A DNA stretch of 36,864 bases from Bifidobacterium breve. Its GTDB lineage: Bacteria > Actinomycetota > Thermoleophilia > Gaiellales > F1-60-MAGs149. Shown piece after piece: positions 16,520 to 26,858 of the stretch; position 1 is the stretch's first letter, and every line of letters begins with the position of its first letter. The notes below the pieces were generated by a model. The model saw only the letters and a program-made list of their open reading frames with translations. It was not told the DNA's origin and did not search any database. A program made the position numbers and the translations under genes. The stretch is taken from assembly GCA_945877865.1 (NCBI GenBank), contig CAMDVX010000003.1, forward strand, positions 1-36,864. Direction: 5' to 3'.

Positions 16520-17100
16520 GCCGCGTGCTGCTGATCGACAACTTCGATTCGTTCACGTACAACCTCGCGCACGGCTTCGCCGAGGCGGGCGCGGACGAGG
16601 TGATCGTGCGCCGCAACGACGCGATCAGCGTGGACGAGGCGCTCGCGCTGGCCCCCTCGCACCTCGTCATCTCGCCCGGCCCCGGCACCCCCGACCAGAC
16701 CGGGGTGTCCGCCGACCTGATCCGAGCGTTCGACGGCCAGCTCCCGATCCTCGGCGTCTGCCTTGGCCACCAGCTGCTCGTCGAGCTCCACGGCGGCACG
16801 GTCGGCGCAGCCGTCCAGCTCGTCCACGGCAAGGCCGACGACATCACTCGCGTGGCACCTGATGCGCTGCTCGACCTCCTCGCTGAGCGCTTTCGCGCTG
16901 GCCGCTATCACTCGCTGGCAGCCCACGAGCCGATCCCCACGACGCTCATCGTGACGGCGCGTGCCGACGACGGGACGGTGATGGCGGTGCGCACCCCCGA
17001 CCGACCGACGCATGGCGTGCAGTTCCACCCGGAGAGCATCCTCACGCCCGACGGCCCCGTGCTGATGGCCGCATTCCTCGCGCTCGGAGCCGTCGCGTGA
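16516..17100 (+). CDS. trpG: Anthranilate synthase glutamine amidotransferase
   Basis: 194 aa, class I glutamine amidotransferase. LLIDNFDSFTYN opens the protein; the nucleophile Cys82 is in GVCLGHQ, and His171 and Glu173 in QFHPES complete the triad; SPGPGTP is at 53-59. It releases ammonia from glutamine for TrpE. The ATG overlaps the trpE stop by 4 nt and its end overlaps the trpD GTG, so the two subunits should be made in step. It may also serve p-aminobenzoate synthesis, as in some bacteria, but nothing here shows that. Confidence 0.96.
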   Translation: MSRVLLIDNFDSFTYNLAHGFAEAGADEVIVRRNDAISVDEALALAPSHLVISPGPGTPDQTGVSADLIRAFDGQLPILGVCLGHQLLVELHGGTVGAAVQLVHGKADDITRVAPDALLDLLAERFRAGRYHSLAAHEPIPTTLIVTARADDGTVMAVRTPDRPTHGVQFHPESILTPDGPVLMAAFLALGAVA

Positions 17101-18137
17101 GCGCGGCGGCGCTGCTCGAGGCGCTCCCGCGGCTGCTGGCTGGCGAGGACCTCACGCCTGCCGAGGCGCGCGCGGCGCTCGACGTGGTCATGCGTGGCGA
17201 CGCGACGCCCGCTCAGATCGCCGCGCTCCTCGTTGCGCTGCGTGCCAAGGGCGAGACGCCGGCGGAGATCGCCGGGTGCGCCGGGGCGCTGCGCGACCAC
17301 GCCGTCGCGGTCCGGCCGCTGCGCACCGACCTCGTCGACACGTGCGGCACGGGTGGCGATCGCACCGGGTCGTTCAACATCTCGACGGCCGCCGCTCTCG
17401 TGGCCGCCGGCGCGGGGGCAGGGGTGGCGAAGCACGGCAACCGCTCGGTCTCGTCCAAGTCGGGCAGCGCCGATGTGCTCGAGGAGCTCGGCGTCCCCGT
17501 CGAGGTGCCGCACGCTGCCGTGGCGGCGATGATCGATGCGCACGGCTTTGGCTTCCTCTTCGCACCGAGCCACCACCCGGCGATGCGGTTTGCGGGGCCC
17601 GTCCGTCGCGAGCTCGGCATCCCGACGATCATGAACCTGCTCGGCCCGCTCGCGAACCCCGTCGGCGCACGCTTCCAGGTCGTCGGCGTCCCCCGCCCCG
17701 ACCTCGTCGCCACGCTGTCTGAGGTGCTCCAGCTGCTCGGCACCGAGCGGGCGCTCGTCGTCCATGGCGAAGGCGGGTTCGACGAGATCACCCCGGGCGG
17801 CACGACGACGATTGCCGAGGTGACGCCCGCCGGCATCACCGTGACGACCTTCGACCCCGCCGCGATCGGCATCCCGCGGAGCCCGGCCGCTGCTCTGGCT
17901 GGCGCCGGACCCACCGAGAACGCCGCGATCATCCGCCGCGTCTTCGCCGGTGAGGCGGGTCCGCCACGCGACGCCGTGGTGCTCAATGCCGCAGCGGCGC
18001 TCGTAGCCTGCGGCATCGCCGACACTCTGGAGGCCGGCGCGGCCTTGGCGTGCGCGGCCATCGATAGCGGGCAGGCCGCGGCGGTGCTGGAAGCGGTTGG
18101 AGCGGCGGCCCGGGCGGCCGCGAAAGGAGGCACGTGA
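17097..18137 (+). CDS. trpD: Anthranilate phosphoribosyltransferase
   Basis: 346 aa starting at GTG 17097, which overlaps the trpG stop (GTGA). PRPP-binding GTGGD is at 84-88, NIST at 94-97 and the family signature KHGNRSVSSKSGSADVLE at 112-129. It joins anthranilate to phosphoribosyl pyrophosphate, the second step of the pathway. It is not fused to TrpG, unlike in enterobacteria. AAAGGAGG inside its last codons is the ribosome site for trpC. Confidence 0.97.
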   Translation: MSAAALLEALPRLLAGEDLTPAEARAALDVVMRGDATPAQIAALLVALRAKGETPAEIAGCAGALRDHAVAVRPLRTDLVDTCGTGGDRTGSFNISTAAALVAAGAGAGVAKHGNRSVSSKSGSADVLEELGVPVEVPHAAVAAMIDAHGFGFLFAPSHHPAMRFAGPVRRELGIPTIMNLLGPLANPVGARFQVVGVPRPDLVATLSEVLQLLGTERALVVHGEGGFDEITPGGTTTIAEVTPAGITVTTFDPAAIGIPRSPAAALAGAGPTENAAIIRRVFAGEAGPPRDAVVLNAAAALVACGIADTLEAGAALACAAIDSGQAAAVLEAVGAAARAAAKGGT

Positions 18138-18859
18138 TGGGGTACCTGCAGGAGATCGGCGCCTGGACGCACAACGAGGTCGCGCGGCGGCGGGAGACGC
18201 GGCCATTTGCCGGTGCTCTGCACGTCCCCGGCCAGACCCAGATTATCGCGGAGATCAAGCGCGCCTCGCCGAGCGAGGGACCAATCGCGCCGCTTGCCGA
18301 CGCGGCCGAGGTGGCCCGCCACTACGAGGCCGGTGGCGCCGCCGCGATCTCGGTCCTCACCAGCCCCAAGGACTTTGCCGGCTCGCTGCTCGATCTCGCC
18401 CGCGTGCGGGCCGTGACGAAGCTGCCGCTGCTGGCGAAGGACTTCTTCGTCGATCCGTACCAGGTCGTCGAGGCGCGCGCCCACGGGGCCGATGCGATCC
18501 TCGTGATCCTCGCGCTCGTCGACGACGCGCTTGCTCAGGACCTGATGCAGGCTGCGGAGGACCATCAGATGGACGTCCTCTGCGAGGTGCACGACGAGGC
18601 AGAGCTGGCTCGGGCGCTCGCGCTCGGCTGCCCGGTCATCGGCGTCAACGCGCGCAACCTCGCCACCCTCAAGATCGATCCGATCCTCCAGCGCAAGCTG
18701 CTCGCCGCCATCCCCACGGGCTTCGTCAGCGTCGCAGAGTCGGGCGTCACGAACCGGGCCGAGCTTGAGGCGGCCGCTAAGGCCGGCGCCTCCGCTGCCC
18801 TCGTTGGCACCGCGCTGATGCGCAATCCCTCGCTGCTCACGGAGCTGACCCGACCGTGA
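18137..18859 (+). CDS. trpC: Indole-3-glycerol phosphate synthase
   Basis: 240 aa from the ATG at 18137, whose A is shared with the trpD stop (TGATG). AAAGGAGG ends 6 nt before it, which favours this ATG over the GTG at 18134. The TIM-barrel motifs are IIAEIKRASPSEG (Lys41), LLAKDFFVDPYQV (Lys101), IGVNARNL and VAESGV. It closes the indole ring by decarboxylating 1-(2-carboxyphenylamino)-1-deoxyribulose phosphate. It has the best ribosome site in the operon, so it may be an independent entry point for ribosomes. Its end overlaps trpF by GTGA. Confidence 0.97.
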   Translation: MGYLQEIGAWTHNEVARRRETRPFAGALHVPGQTQIIAEIKRASPSEGPIAPLADAAEVARHYEAGGAAAISVLTSPKDFAGSLLDLARVRAVTKLPLLAKDFFVDPYQVVEARAHGADAILVILALVDDALAQDLMQAAEDHQMDVLCEVHDEAELARALALGCPVIGVNARNLATLKIDPILQRKLLAAIPTGFVSVAESGVTNRAELEAAAKAGASAALVGTALMRNPSLLTELTRP

Positions 18860-19461
18860 CCCTCGTCAAGGTCTGCGGGATGACGCGCGCCGACGACGTC
18901 GAGCACGCGGTCCGTCACGGGGCTGACATGATTGGCTTCGTGCTGGTGCCGTGGTCGCCGCGCGGCATTGACCTCGCCACGGTGCGAGCGCTCCGTGGCC
19001 ACGTGCCTGCTGACGTGGAGGCCATTGGCGTGCTGGCAGGCGAGACCGCGGAGCACGCGGCACACGTCCTCGCTGAGGCCCGGCTCGACCGCGTTCAGGT
19101 CTACGGGCCGCACGCGGGCGCGACCGCTGCGCTGCTCGGCGACCGGGCGCTCGTCGCCTGCCGGCTCCCCGACGACGATCCCGAGAGCGCAGACCCGGTC
19201 GTGCTCGACCGCCGCTTCGATGACGCGCCCGACCCCGACGCGCTCGCCGCGCACTGGGCGCTTGCTGCGCAGCTCGCCGACCAGGGCCGCCGCGTCATGC
19301 TGGCCGGCGCCCTCACGCCGAGCAACGTCAGCGCAGCAATCACGGCTGCCCGCCCGTGGGCCGTCGACGTGGCCCGCGGCGTCGAAGCGAGCCACGGTGC
19401 GAAGGACCACGACAAGCTATCGGCGTTCCTCGCCGCCGCGCGAGAAGGAGCAAGAGCATGA
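18856..19461 (+). CDS. trpF: Phosphoribosylanthranilate isomerase (divergent)
   Basis: 201 aa from GTG 18856. KVCGMT carries the catalytic Cys7, and VVLD gives the likely general acid Asp118. The usual phosphate-binding GGTG after that Asp is replaced by an acidic stretch (DDAPDPDAL), and the usual LAGGLxxxNV and DVSSGVE are [10 protein letters not shown] and DVARGVE, so it is a divergent member. Place and fold leave little doubt about the family. Many actinomycetotes lack trpF and use bifunctional PriA, so an operon copy is notable. It overlaps both neighbours by 4 nt. Confidence 0.9.
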   Translation: MTLVKVCGMTRADDVEHAVRHGADMIGFVLVPWSPRGIDLATVRALRGHVPADVEAIGVLAGETAEHAAHVLAEARLDRVQVYGPHAGATAALLGDRALVACRLPDDDPESADPVVLDRRFDDAPDPDALAAHWALAAQLADQGRRVMLAGALTPSNVSAAITAARPWAVDVARGVEASHGAKDHDKLSAFLAAAREGARA

Positions 19462-20678
19462 CCGACACGCACCTGTACACCGACGGCACGCCAGCCGATG
19501 CCTACCCGCCCGACGCGCTTGGTCGCTTTGGCGAGTTCGGCGGCCGCTTCGTGCCCGAGACGGTGATGGCCGCCCTCGACGAGCTCGAATCGGCGATGGA
19601 CGAGGCGTTCGCCGACCCCGCCTTTCACGCCGAGCGGGCGCTGCTGTCGCGCGACTTCGTCGGCCGCCCCACCGCGCTCTACCTTGCCGAGCGGCTCACC
19701 GCCGACGTCGGCGGTGCCCGCATCTGGCTCAAGCGCGAAGATCTGGCGCATACGGGCGCCCACAAGATCAACAACGCGCTCGGGCAGGCCCTAATCGCGA
19801 AGCGGCTTGGCAAGCAGCGGATCGTCGCCGAGACGGGTGCCGGCCAGCACGGCGTCGCAACGGCGACCGTCTGCGCGCGCTTCGGGCTGCAGGCCGTCGT
19901 CTACATGGGCGAGGAGGACATGCGTCGCCAGCGCCCCAACGTCGTGCGCATGCACTTCCTCGGCGCGGAGGTCATCCCGGTCACAAACGGCGCGGGCACC
20001 CTCAAGGACGCCCTCAACGACGCGATTCGCGACTGGATCGCCAACGTTGAGACGACGCACTACATGATTGGCACCGCCGCCGGCATGCACCCGTACCCCT
20101 ACCTCGTGCGTCGGCTCCAAGCGGTGATCGGCGAGGAGGCGCGCGCGCAGATGCTGGAGCGCGCCGGGCGCCTGCCTGACGCCGTCGTGGCCTGCGTCGG
20201 TGGTGGCTCAAATGCGATCGGCATCTTCCATCCGTTCCGCGACGACCCCGTGCGGCTCGTCGGCGTCGAGGCCGGTGGCGACGGCGCTGCGCTGCACGCC
20301 AAGACCTTGAGCGGTGGCCGCGTCTCGATCCTGCACGGCTCGCGCTCCTACGTGCTGTGCGATGCCGACGGCCAGGTCGTCGAGACGCACTCGATTAGCG
20401 CTGGCCTGGACTATCCGGGCGTCGGGCCAGAGCACGCGGCGCTGATGGCGTCTGGCCGCGCCGAGTACGTCGGCGTCTCCGACGAGGAGGCGCTCGTGGC
20501 GTTCGACCGCCTCTGCCTCCTCGAGGGCATCATTCCAGCGCTGGAGTCGAGCCATGCGCTCGTCATCGCTGAGCGCCTCGCCCGCGAGCTCGGGCCGGAC
20601 GCCGACATCCTCGTCGGGCTCTCCGGGCGCGGCGACAAGGACGTCGATCAGATCGCCGAGCGACGGGCAACGGCATGA
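19458..20678 (+). CDS. trpB: Tryptophan synthase beta chain
   Basis: 406 aa. The start ATG 19458 overlaps the trpF stop and has AAGGAG about 8 nt upstream. The PLP lysine is Lys103 in [13 protein letters not shown], catalytic Glu125 is in AETGAGQHG, and the phosphate cup GGGSNA is at 248-253. [14 protein letters not shown] near the N-terminus is typical of TrpB1, the form that works with TrpA. It condenses indole with serine. Length and motifs are standard. Confidence 0.98.
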   Translation: MTDTHLYTDGTPADAYPPDALGRFGEFGGRFVPETVMAALDELESAMDEAFADPAFHAERALLSRDFVGRPTALYLAERLTADVGGARIWLKREDLAHTGAHKINNALGQALIAKRLGKQRIVAETGAGQHGVATATVCARFGLQAVVYMGEEDMRRQRPNVVRMHFLGAEVIPVTNGAGTLKDALNDAIRDWIANVETTHYMIGTAAGMHPYPYLVRRLQAVIGEEARAQMLERAGRLPDAVVACVGGGSNAIGIFHPFRDDPVRLVGVEAGGDGAALHAKTLSGGRVSILHGSRSYVLCDADGQVVETHSISAGLDYPGVGPEHAALMASGRAEYVGVSDEEALVAFDRLCLLEGIIPALESSHALVIAERLARELGPDADILVGLSGRGDKDVDQIAERRATA

Positions 20679-21421
20679 ACATCCCCCGCCCCTCGCTCGC
20701 GGTCTACCTGATGGCCGACGAGCAGGCCCCCGACTACGCCGAGGCCGCGGTCCGCGGTGGCGCCACCATCATCGAGCTCGGCATCCCGTACTCCGACCCG
20801 CTCGCCGACGGCACGACCATCCAGCGCGCCGCGCAGGCTGCGCTCGACGCGGGCATCACCCCCGTCCGCGCGCTCGAGCTGCTCGCGGAGATCAAGAGCC
20901 GCGTCAACGTCCCCCTCGTGCCGATGACGTACGGCGCCATCGTCGAGGGCTACGGCGAGGAGGGCTTCTGCCGCGATGCGGCTGCCGCTGGCGCTGAGGG
21001 TCTGATCGTCGCCGACATTCCACCGGAGGAATCGGGCCGGCTCCGCAGCGCTGCGGTGTCCGCCGGGATCGACCTGATCCACCTCGTCGCGCCAACCTCC
21101 CGGCCGGAGCGCATTGCCGCCGCCGCCTCTGCCAGCCGCGGCTTCGTCTACCTCGTGGCCGCCGTCGGCGTGACGGGCGCGCGCGAGCACCTCGACGACC
21201 GCGTGGCGGCGCTCGTCGAGCAGACGCGGGCAGCGGCAGGCGACACGCCCATCCTCGGTGGCTTCGGCGTGTCACGCCGCGAGCACGTCGCGGGCCTGAT
21301 CGCCGCCGGGGCGGATGGCGCCATCGTCGGCTCGGCGGCCATCGACGCGATCGACGCGGGCGGCGCCGAGGCGCTTGAGGCGCTCGTGCGCGAGCTGGCG
21401 GCCGGGCTCCAAGCCGTCTGA
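20675..21421 (+). CDS. trpA: Tryptophan synthase alpha chain
   Basis: 248 aa, overlapping the trpB stop by ATGA. The catalytic pair is Glu34 and Asp45 in [15 protein letters not shown], the same 11-residue spacing as in the enterobacterial enzyme; VADIPPEES and GVTGAR follow. It splits indole-3-glycerol phosphate and passes indole to TrpB. The first strand reads YLMADEQAP in place of the usual TAGxP turn, and the N-terminus is about 15 residues shorter than the enterobacterial one. It is the last gene of the operon; no T-rich terminator is seen after it. Confidence 0.96.
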   Translation: MNIPRPSLAVYLMADEQAPDYAEAAVRGGATIIELGIPYSDPLADGTTIQRAAQAALDAGITPVRALELLAEIKSRVNVPLVPMTYGAIVEGYGEEGFCRDAAAAGAEGLIVADIPPEESGRLRSAAVSAGIDLIHLVAPTSRPERIAAAASASRGFVYLVAAVGVTGAREHLDDRVAALVEQTRAAAGDTPILGGFGVSRREHVAGLIAAGADGAIVGSAAIDAIDAGGAEALEALVRELAAGLQAV

Positions 21422-21762
21422 GCAGCCCCCTATCGGCAACGTCGGGATCTGACGGTTGGCGGTGAAGGCACGGTAAGTTGGCCCCCGTGCTGCACTTCGT
21501 CATTGGTGCGCGGTCCTGAACGGATTCGACGGCTGGTAGTGAAGCAAGAGCAGCACGAGGCCCTAACCACAGCACCGTGAAGCACAAGCACCAAATTCGG
21601 ATTGTTCAACCACAGGACGTGGTGCGTACCTCTCGATCAGATTCCACCCGGTCGAGTGCGGCCAGCTACGTCTCACAAACACCAAAGGTGGCCGTCAGAG
21701 CTGCGAGCCAGCAACCACTCGACTCTGACCACGCAAGATGGCCGCGAGCCGCAGTGACGTGA

Positions 21763-21954
21763 TCAAGCTAGCGTCAACGCAGTGGCAGTCCCCACAGCGA
21801 CGAGATAACAACCACCAGCGCTGGTCAGCTTGACCGTCACCGTGGCCGAGCCGGCCCCGAGCGCGACGCTCTTAACCGAGCCCAGCGTAGAGACCCCGTT
21901 CTGCGGCGCGGCGTGCTTGAGCGCAGCGGACTCCCGCGAGGCGCTGAGCCGTGC
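21763..21954 (-). pseudogene. Possible C-terminal remnant of a secreted protein
   Basis: The 63 codons open between two stops contain no ATG, and no GTG or TTG in the first half. They read like the end of a secreted or pilin-like protein (alternating beta pattern in SATVTVKLTSAGGCYLVAVG, ending LTLA before the stop). There is no upstream part in frame. It could equally be chance coding potential in GC-rich DNA. Confidence 0.22.
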
Positions 21955-22010
21955 TCAACCTTCGAGCCACCGACGATGTCCTCGGAGGCGTCGAAACTGG
22001 CCTATCGCCG

Positions 22011-22040
22011 ACCCGGGCCGGCACCGTGGCCGACCCGGGT
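22011..22040 (-). terminator. GC hairpin after katG
   Basis: A 12-bp stem with a 6-nt loop begins 11 nt after the katG stop. On the minus strand all pairs form (one U-G); on the plus strand that pair becomes a C-A mismatch. The strand preference fits a katG transcript end, although no T run follows. Confidence 0.5.
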
Positions 22041-22051
22041 GACGATCGTGA

Positions 22052-24274
<2,223 letters not shown>

Positions 24275-24294
24275 TCACGGCACCCGCACTCCAC

Positions 24295-24403
24295 TCCCGA
24301 CCAAATCGGAGGGGATGACGTCTGGCTGCTGCACGTGTCCTGACGATAGTACGGATTGCCGTTGCGCGGCTCGCTCCCGACCATTGCTCGCTGGTCCCGA
24401 CCA
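24295..24403. repeat. Three TCCCGACCA direct repeats
   Basis: TCCCGACCA occurs at 24295-24303, 24375-24383 and 24395-24403, in the divergent gap between katG and the copper-type cluster. Spacings are 80 and 20 bp. Read from katG, the motif is TGGTCGGGA. They may be regulator sites for one or both directions. Confidence 0.4.
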
Positions 24404-24451
24404 CCGTCAACCATCAGCTGCCGACGTTGCCAAGGGGGAAGCCGCCATTGC

Positions 24452-24457
24452 TACGGT
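24452..24457 (+). promoter_or_regulatory. -10 box TACGGT, leaderless-type
   Basis: TACGGT is followed by 7 nt and the ATG at 24465. TTGCCA (24427-24432) is 19 nt upstream, a possible -35. It would start the copper-type cluster without a 5' leader. Confidence 0.4.
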
Positions 24458-24464
24458 GGTGGGC

Positions 24465-25499
24465 ATGCCAGGGCTGCGGCTGATTGTGCTCGGGCTGCTG
24501 GGGCTGAGCCTCGGGCTGCCGGGCACCGCGCTCGCCCACGGCGGTGCCACGAGCGGTACCGATTACCGCTCGTCGCTCCTCGGCACGCCCGCGGGCATCG
24601 TCGCCCGCATCATCGGCGGTGATGACCGCATCCTGATCGAGCGCACGACTGCCCAGACCGTGGTCATCCTCGGCTACGGCGGCGAGCCGTACCTGCGGCT
24701 TGACGCGCAGGGCACCTGGCAGAACGCTCGCTCGCCCGCCGTCGCTCTCAACGCTGGTCGCACCACCACGGAGCCGCTCGCTGGCAGCAGCGCCACACCC
24801 GCCTGGCAGCGGCTTGGAACGGGCACGAGCGTCGTCTTCCACGACCACCGCAGCCACTGGATGGCTGCGCAGCCACCGGCGAGGGTGCGGGCAAACCCGG
24901 CCGCAAGCCAGCGCCTCTCCGCCTGGACGATCCCCGTCATCGTCGACGGCACGCCTGCCGCGATCCACGGCGACCTGACGTGGGTCGGCCAGCCACGGAC
25001 GTGGCTCTGGTGGTGCGTCTCCGCCCTGCTTGCGCTGTGCGCCGTGGCGGTTGGTTGGCGCAGCCAGCATCGGCTTGCCATCGCCACGGTCGGTGGCGTG
25101 GCCGCCGCCGCAATCACGCTCGTGACGGGCATCAGCCGCGCGCTCGACCTGCCCGACCCGACGACGCCGGTGATCATCGCCACGGCGATCGCTGGGACGC
25201 TGATCACCGCAGCCGTCATCGGCGCCTGGCTCGTGCGCCGTACCCCGGTTTACGGCGCGACGATCATGCTTCTGCTGGCGCTCATGACCAGTGGCGCAGA
25301 ATCAGTCGGGCTCGCTGCCTCGGCCTTCACCTCCGGCCTCGTCCCTGGTCCCCTGCCGACCACGCTGACGCGGATCCTGCTCGCCGTCGCGCTCGCAGGC
25401 ACCAGTGCGGCTGCCGCTGCGGCAGCCGGCGGCTGGCGTGCCCTGCTGACGACCGAGCGCCGAGCAGGCGGCGAGACGACCGCGCCGAAGAGCTGGTAG
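24465..25499 (+). CDS. Membrane protein of a copper-type cluster
   Basis: 344 aa from ATG 24465 (GTG at 24456 or 24459 are alternatives). A signal peptide (LIVLGLLGLSLGLPGTALA) is followed by a mature N-terminus beginning HGG. An exported part of about 150 aa has conserved-looking patterns (GDDRILIERT, GYGGEPYLR, VFHDHRSHWM). Five membrane helices follow from about residue 185. The His-rich FHDHRSHW segment and the CopC, CopD and YcnI neighbours suggest a metal-related role in the membrane; no enzyme family is recognised. It heads a rightward gene run and is divergent from katG. Confidence 0.8.
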   Translation: MPGLRLIVLGLLGLSLGLPGTALAHGGATSGTDYRSSLLGTPAGIVARIIGGDDRILIERTTAQTVVILGYGGEPYLRLDAQGTWQNARSPAVALNAGRTTTEPLAGSSATPAWQRLGTGTSVVFHDHRSHWMAAQPPARVRANPAASQRLSAWTIPVIVDGTPAAIHGDLTWVGQPRTWLWWCVSALLALCAVAVGWRSQHRLAIATVGGVAAAAITLVTGISRALDLPDPTTPVIIATAIAGTLITAAVIGAWLVRRTPVYGATIMLLLALMTSGAESVGLAASAFTSGLVPGPLPTTLTRILLAVALAGTSAAAAAAAGGWRALLTTERRAGGETTAPKSW

Positions 25500-25502
25500 C
25501 CG

Positions 25503-26093
25503 ATGCTCGCGCGCAGTCGCTCCTGTTGGCTGGTCATCCTGCCGCTGCTCGTGTCGGGCTCGCTGGCGGCGCACGCCGTTGCCTACCGCCTGGTCGGCGG
25601 CTCGGCAGCCGACGCGGACGAGCTGCTCGCCGCCACGGGCCACGGCTACCTCGCCGAGCTGCCCATCGGCACGATGATCGGTCTCGTCACGGTCGCCATC
25701 GGCGTCGTTGGTCTGGGCGTCGAGCGACGGCTCGGCCGCGCCAACCGGGCGGTGCCACCATCGGCCTACGCGTTGCTGCCGCTCGTTGGGTTCGCCATGC
25801 AGGAGCACCTTGAGCGGCTGTGCGCGAGCGGGGCGCTCTCCACGCACCTCCTCACCTCGCCGATCTTCCTCGTGGGGCTCGCGCTCCAGCTGCCCTTCGC
25901 AGCGGCAGCCTGGCTGCTGGTGCGTCTGCTCAGCCGAGTCGCCGACGTGGTTGCTGCGCTGCTGCCAGCGCCCACGCCCCCCCACGCTGGCGTTGCCCCA
26001 GCACGCGTGGTCGAGCGGGTGCAGCACAGCCGCGGTGCCACGATCGCCCGCCACCTCGCGCCGCGCGGCCCGCCCCCGCTCTGGGCACGCTGA
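25503..26093 (+). CDS. Membrane protein, unknown function
   Basis: 196 aa, starting 3 nt after the previous stop. Four hydrophobic segments are visible: about residues 9-27, 55-75, 88-100 and 118-142, with the last followed by a polar Pro/Arg-rich tail. There is no known motif; HEL and HLER histidines are scattered. Its position between the HGG-starting membrane protein and the YcnI-like gene suggests a shared envelope or metal function. The C-terminal 40 residues look low-complexity and may not be structured. Confidence 0.65.
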   Translation: MLARSRSCWLVILPLLVSGSLAAHAVAYRLVGGSAADADELLAATGHGYLAELPIGTMIGLVTVAIGVVGLGVERRLGRANRAVPPSAYALLPLVGFAMQEHLERLCASGALSTHLLTSPIFLVGLALQLPFAAAAWLLVRLLSRVADVVAALLPAPTPPHAGVAPARVVERVQHSRGATIARHLAPRGPPPLWAR

Positions 26094-26150
26094 CGACTCC
26101 GCCACCGGCCAGCGCCGACGGCCTCACCGTAACCGATTGGAGCACCAACC

Positions 26151-26816
26151 ATGCGGAATCACCGCATCCTCAGCCTCGTAGCGTTTAGCGCCGCGCTGGC
26201 CTTCCCTGCCACGGCAGGGGCGCACGTCCACCTCGACCCGGAGCAGGCACCGGCCGCCGGCAGCATGATCTTCTCGATCGTCGTCCCGCACGGCTGCGAG
26301 GGATCGCCCACCACGGGCATCACGCTGCAGCTTCCCCCCGAGGTGCTGTCCGCCAAGCCGGCGCCGCTGGCCGGCTGGACGCTGAGCACTACGACCGAGA
26401 AGGTCGACCCGCCGCAGCCCGACGGCATCGGCGGCGAGCTCACGGAGCGCACCGCTACCATCGCGTGGAGCGGAGGCAACCTCCCCGACGGGCAGCTCGT
26501 CGAGCTGAGGGTGCAGCTGACGCTGCCAGACAGCGCAGGAACCACGCTCTACGTGCCCACCCTCCAGACCTGCAAGGAGGGGGAGACGCGCTGGATTGAG
26601 GTCCCCGCCGCCGGGCAGACGGAGGATGATCTCAAGGCACCTGCGCCGAGCATCCTGCTCGCGGCGGCCAGCGCGGGCCACGGCCACGGCGACGCTGCCG
26701 CGCCCCATCAGGACAGCCATGGCGTACCCATCGCGATCATCCTCGGCGCACTCGGTGCTGCCGCTGGCTGCGCCGGGCTCGTGCTCGGCCTACGCGGGCG
26801 CCGCCGGGCGAACTAA
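26151..26816 (+). CDS. YcnI-like (DUF1775) copper-associated protein
   Basis: 221 aa; GGAG lies 8 nt before the ATG. A signal peptide ends in ATAGA and the mature protein starts HVHLDP, the N-terminal histidine expected for YcnI copper binding. The DUF1775 pattern follows (FSIVVPHGCEGSPTTGI, LAGWTLSTT, TIAWSGGNLPDGQLVEL, CKEGETRWIEVP). A His-rich linker (HGHGDAAAPHQDSH) leads to one C-terminal membrane helix and a basic RGRRR tail. In the family it binds copper at the outer face of the membrane. It precedes the CopC-CopD fusion gene, which fits copper handling. Confidence 0.88.
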   Translation: MRNHRILSLVAFSAALAFPATAGAHVHLDPEQAPAAGSMIFSIVVPHGCEGSPTTGITLQLPPEVLSAKPAPLAGWTLSTTTEKVDPPQPDGIGGELTERTATIAWSGGNLPDGQLVELRVQLTLPDSAGTTLYVPTLQTCKEGETRWIEVPAAGQTEDDLKAPAPSILLAAASAGHGHGDAAAPHQDSHGVPIAIILGALGAAAGCAGLVLGLRGRRRAN

Positions 26817-26824
26817 GGGAACAT

Positions 26825-26852
26825 GTCCGGGCCGGCAGCTGCCGGCCCGGAC
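26825..26852. promoter_or_regulatory. 28-nt perfect palindrome between ycnI-like and copCD
   Basis: Bases 26825-26852 are a perfect palindrome centred on CAGCTG: 12 pairs around an AGCT loop if folded as RNA, almost all GC. It lies 9 nt after the YcnI-like stop and 6 nt before the preferred copCD ATG. No T tract follows. It could lower expression of the second gene, protect the first mRNA, or be a protein-binding site. If translation began at ATG 26823, the palindrome would be coding. Confidence 0.65.
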
Positions 26853-26858
26853 CCCACC

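Larger units (their letters stand above)
21422..22051. other. Gap between trpA and katG, mostly featureless
   Basis: About 630 bases between two convergent genes, visibly less GC-rich than the flanks from about 21,560 to 21,760. A 6-bp hairpin (GCACGG 21468-21473, CCGTGC 21485-21490) lies 46 nt after the trpA stop without a T tract. A degenerate frame on the minus strand (21763-21954) and a strong hairpin next to katG are listed separately. No RNA gene was recognised. Confidence 0.5.
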
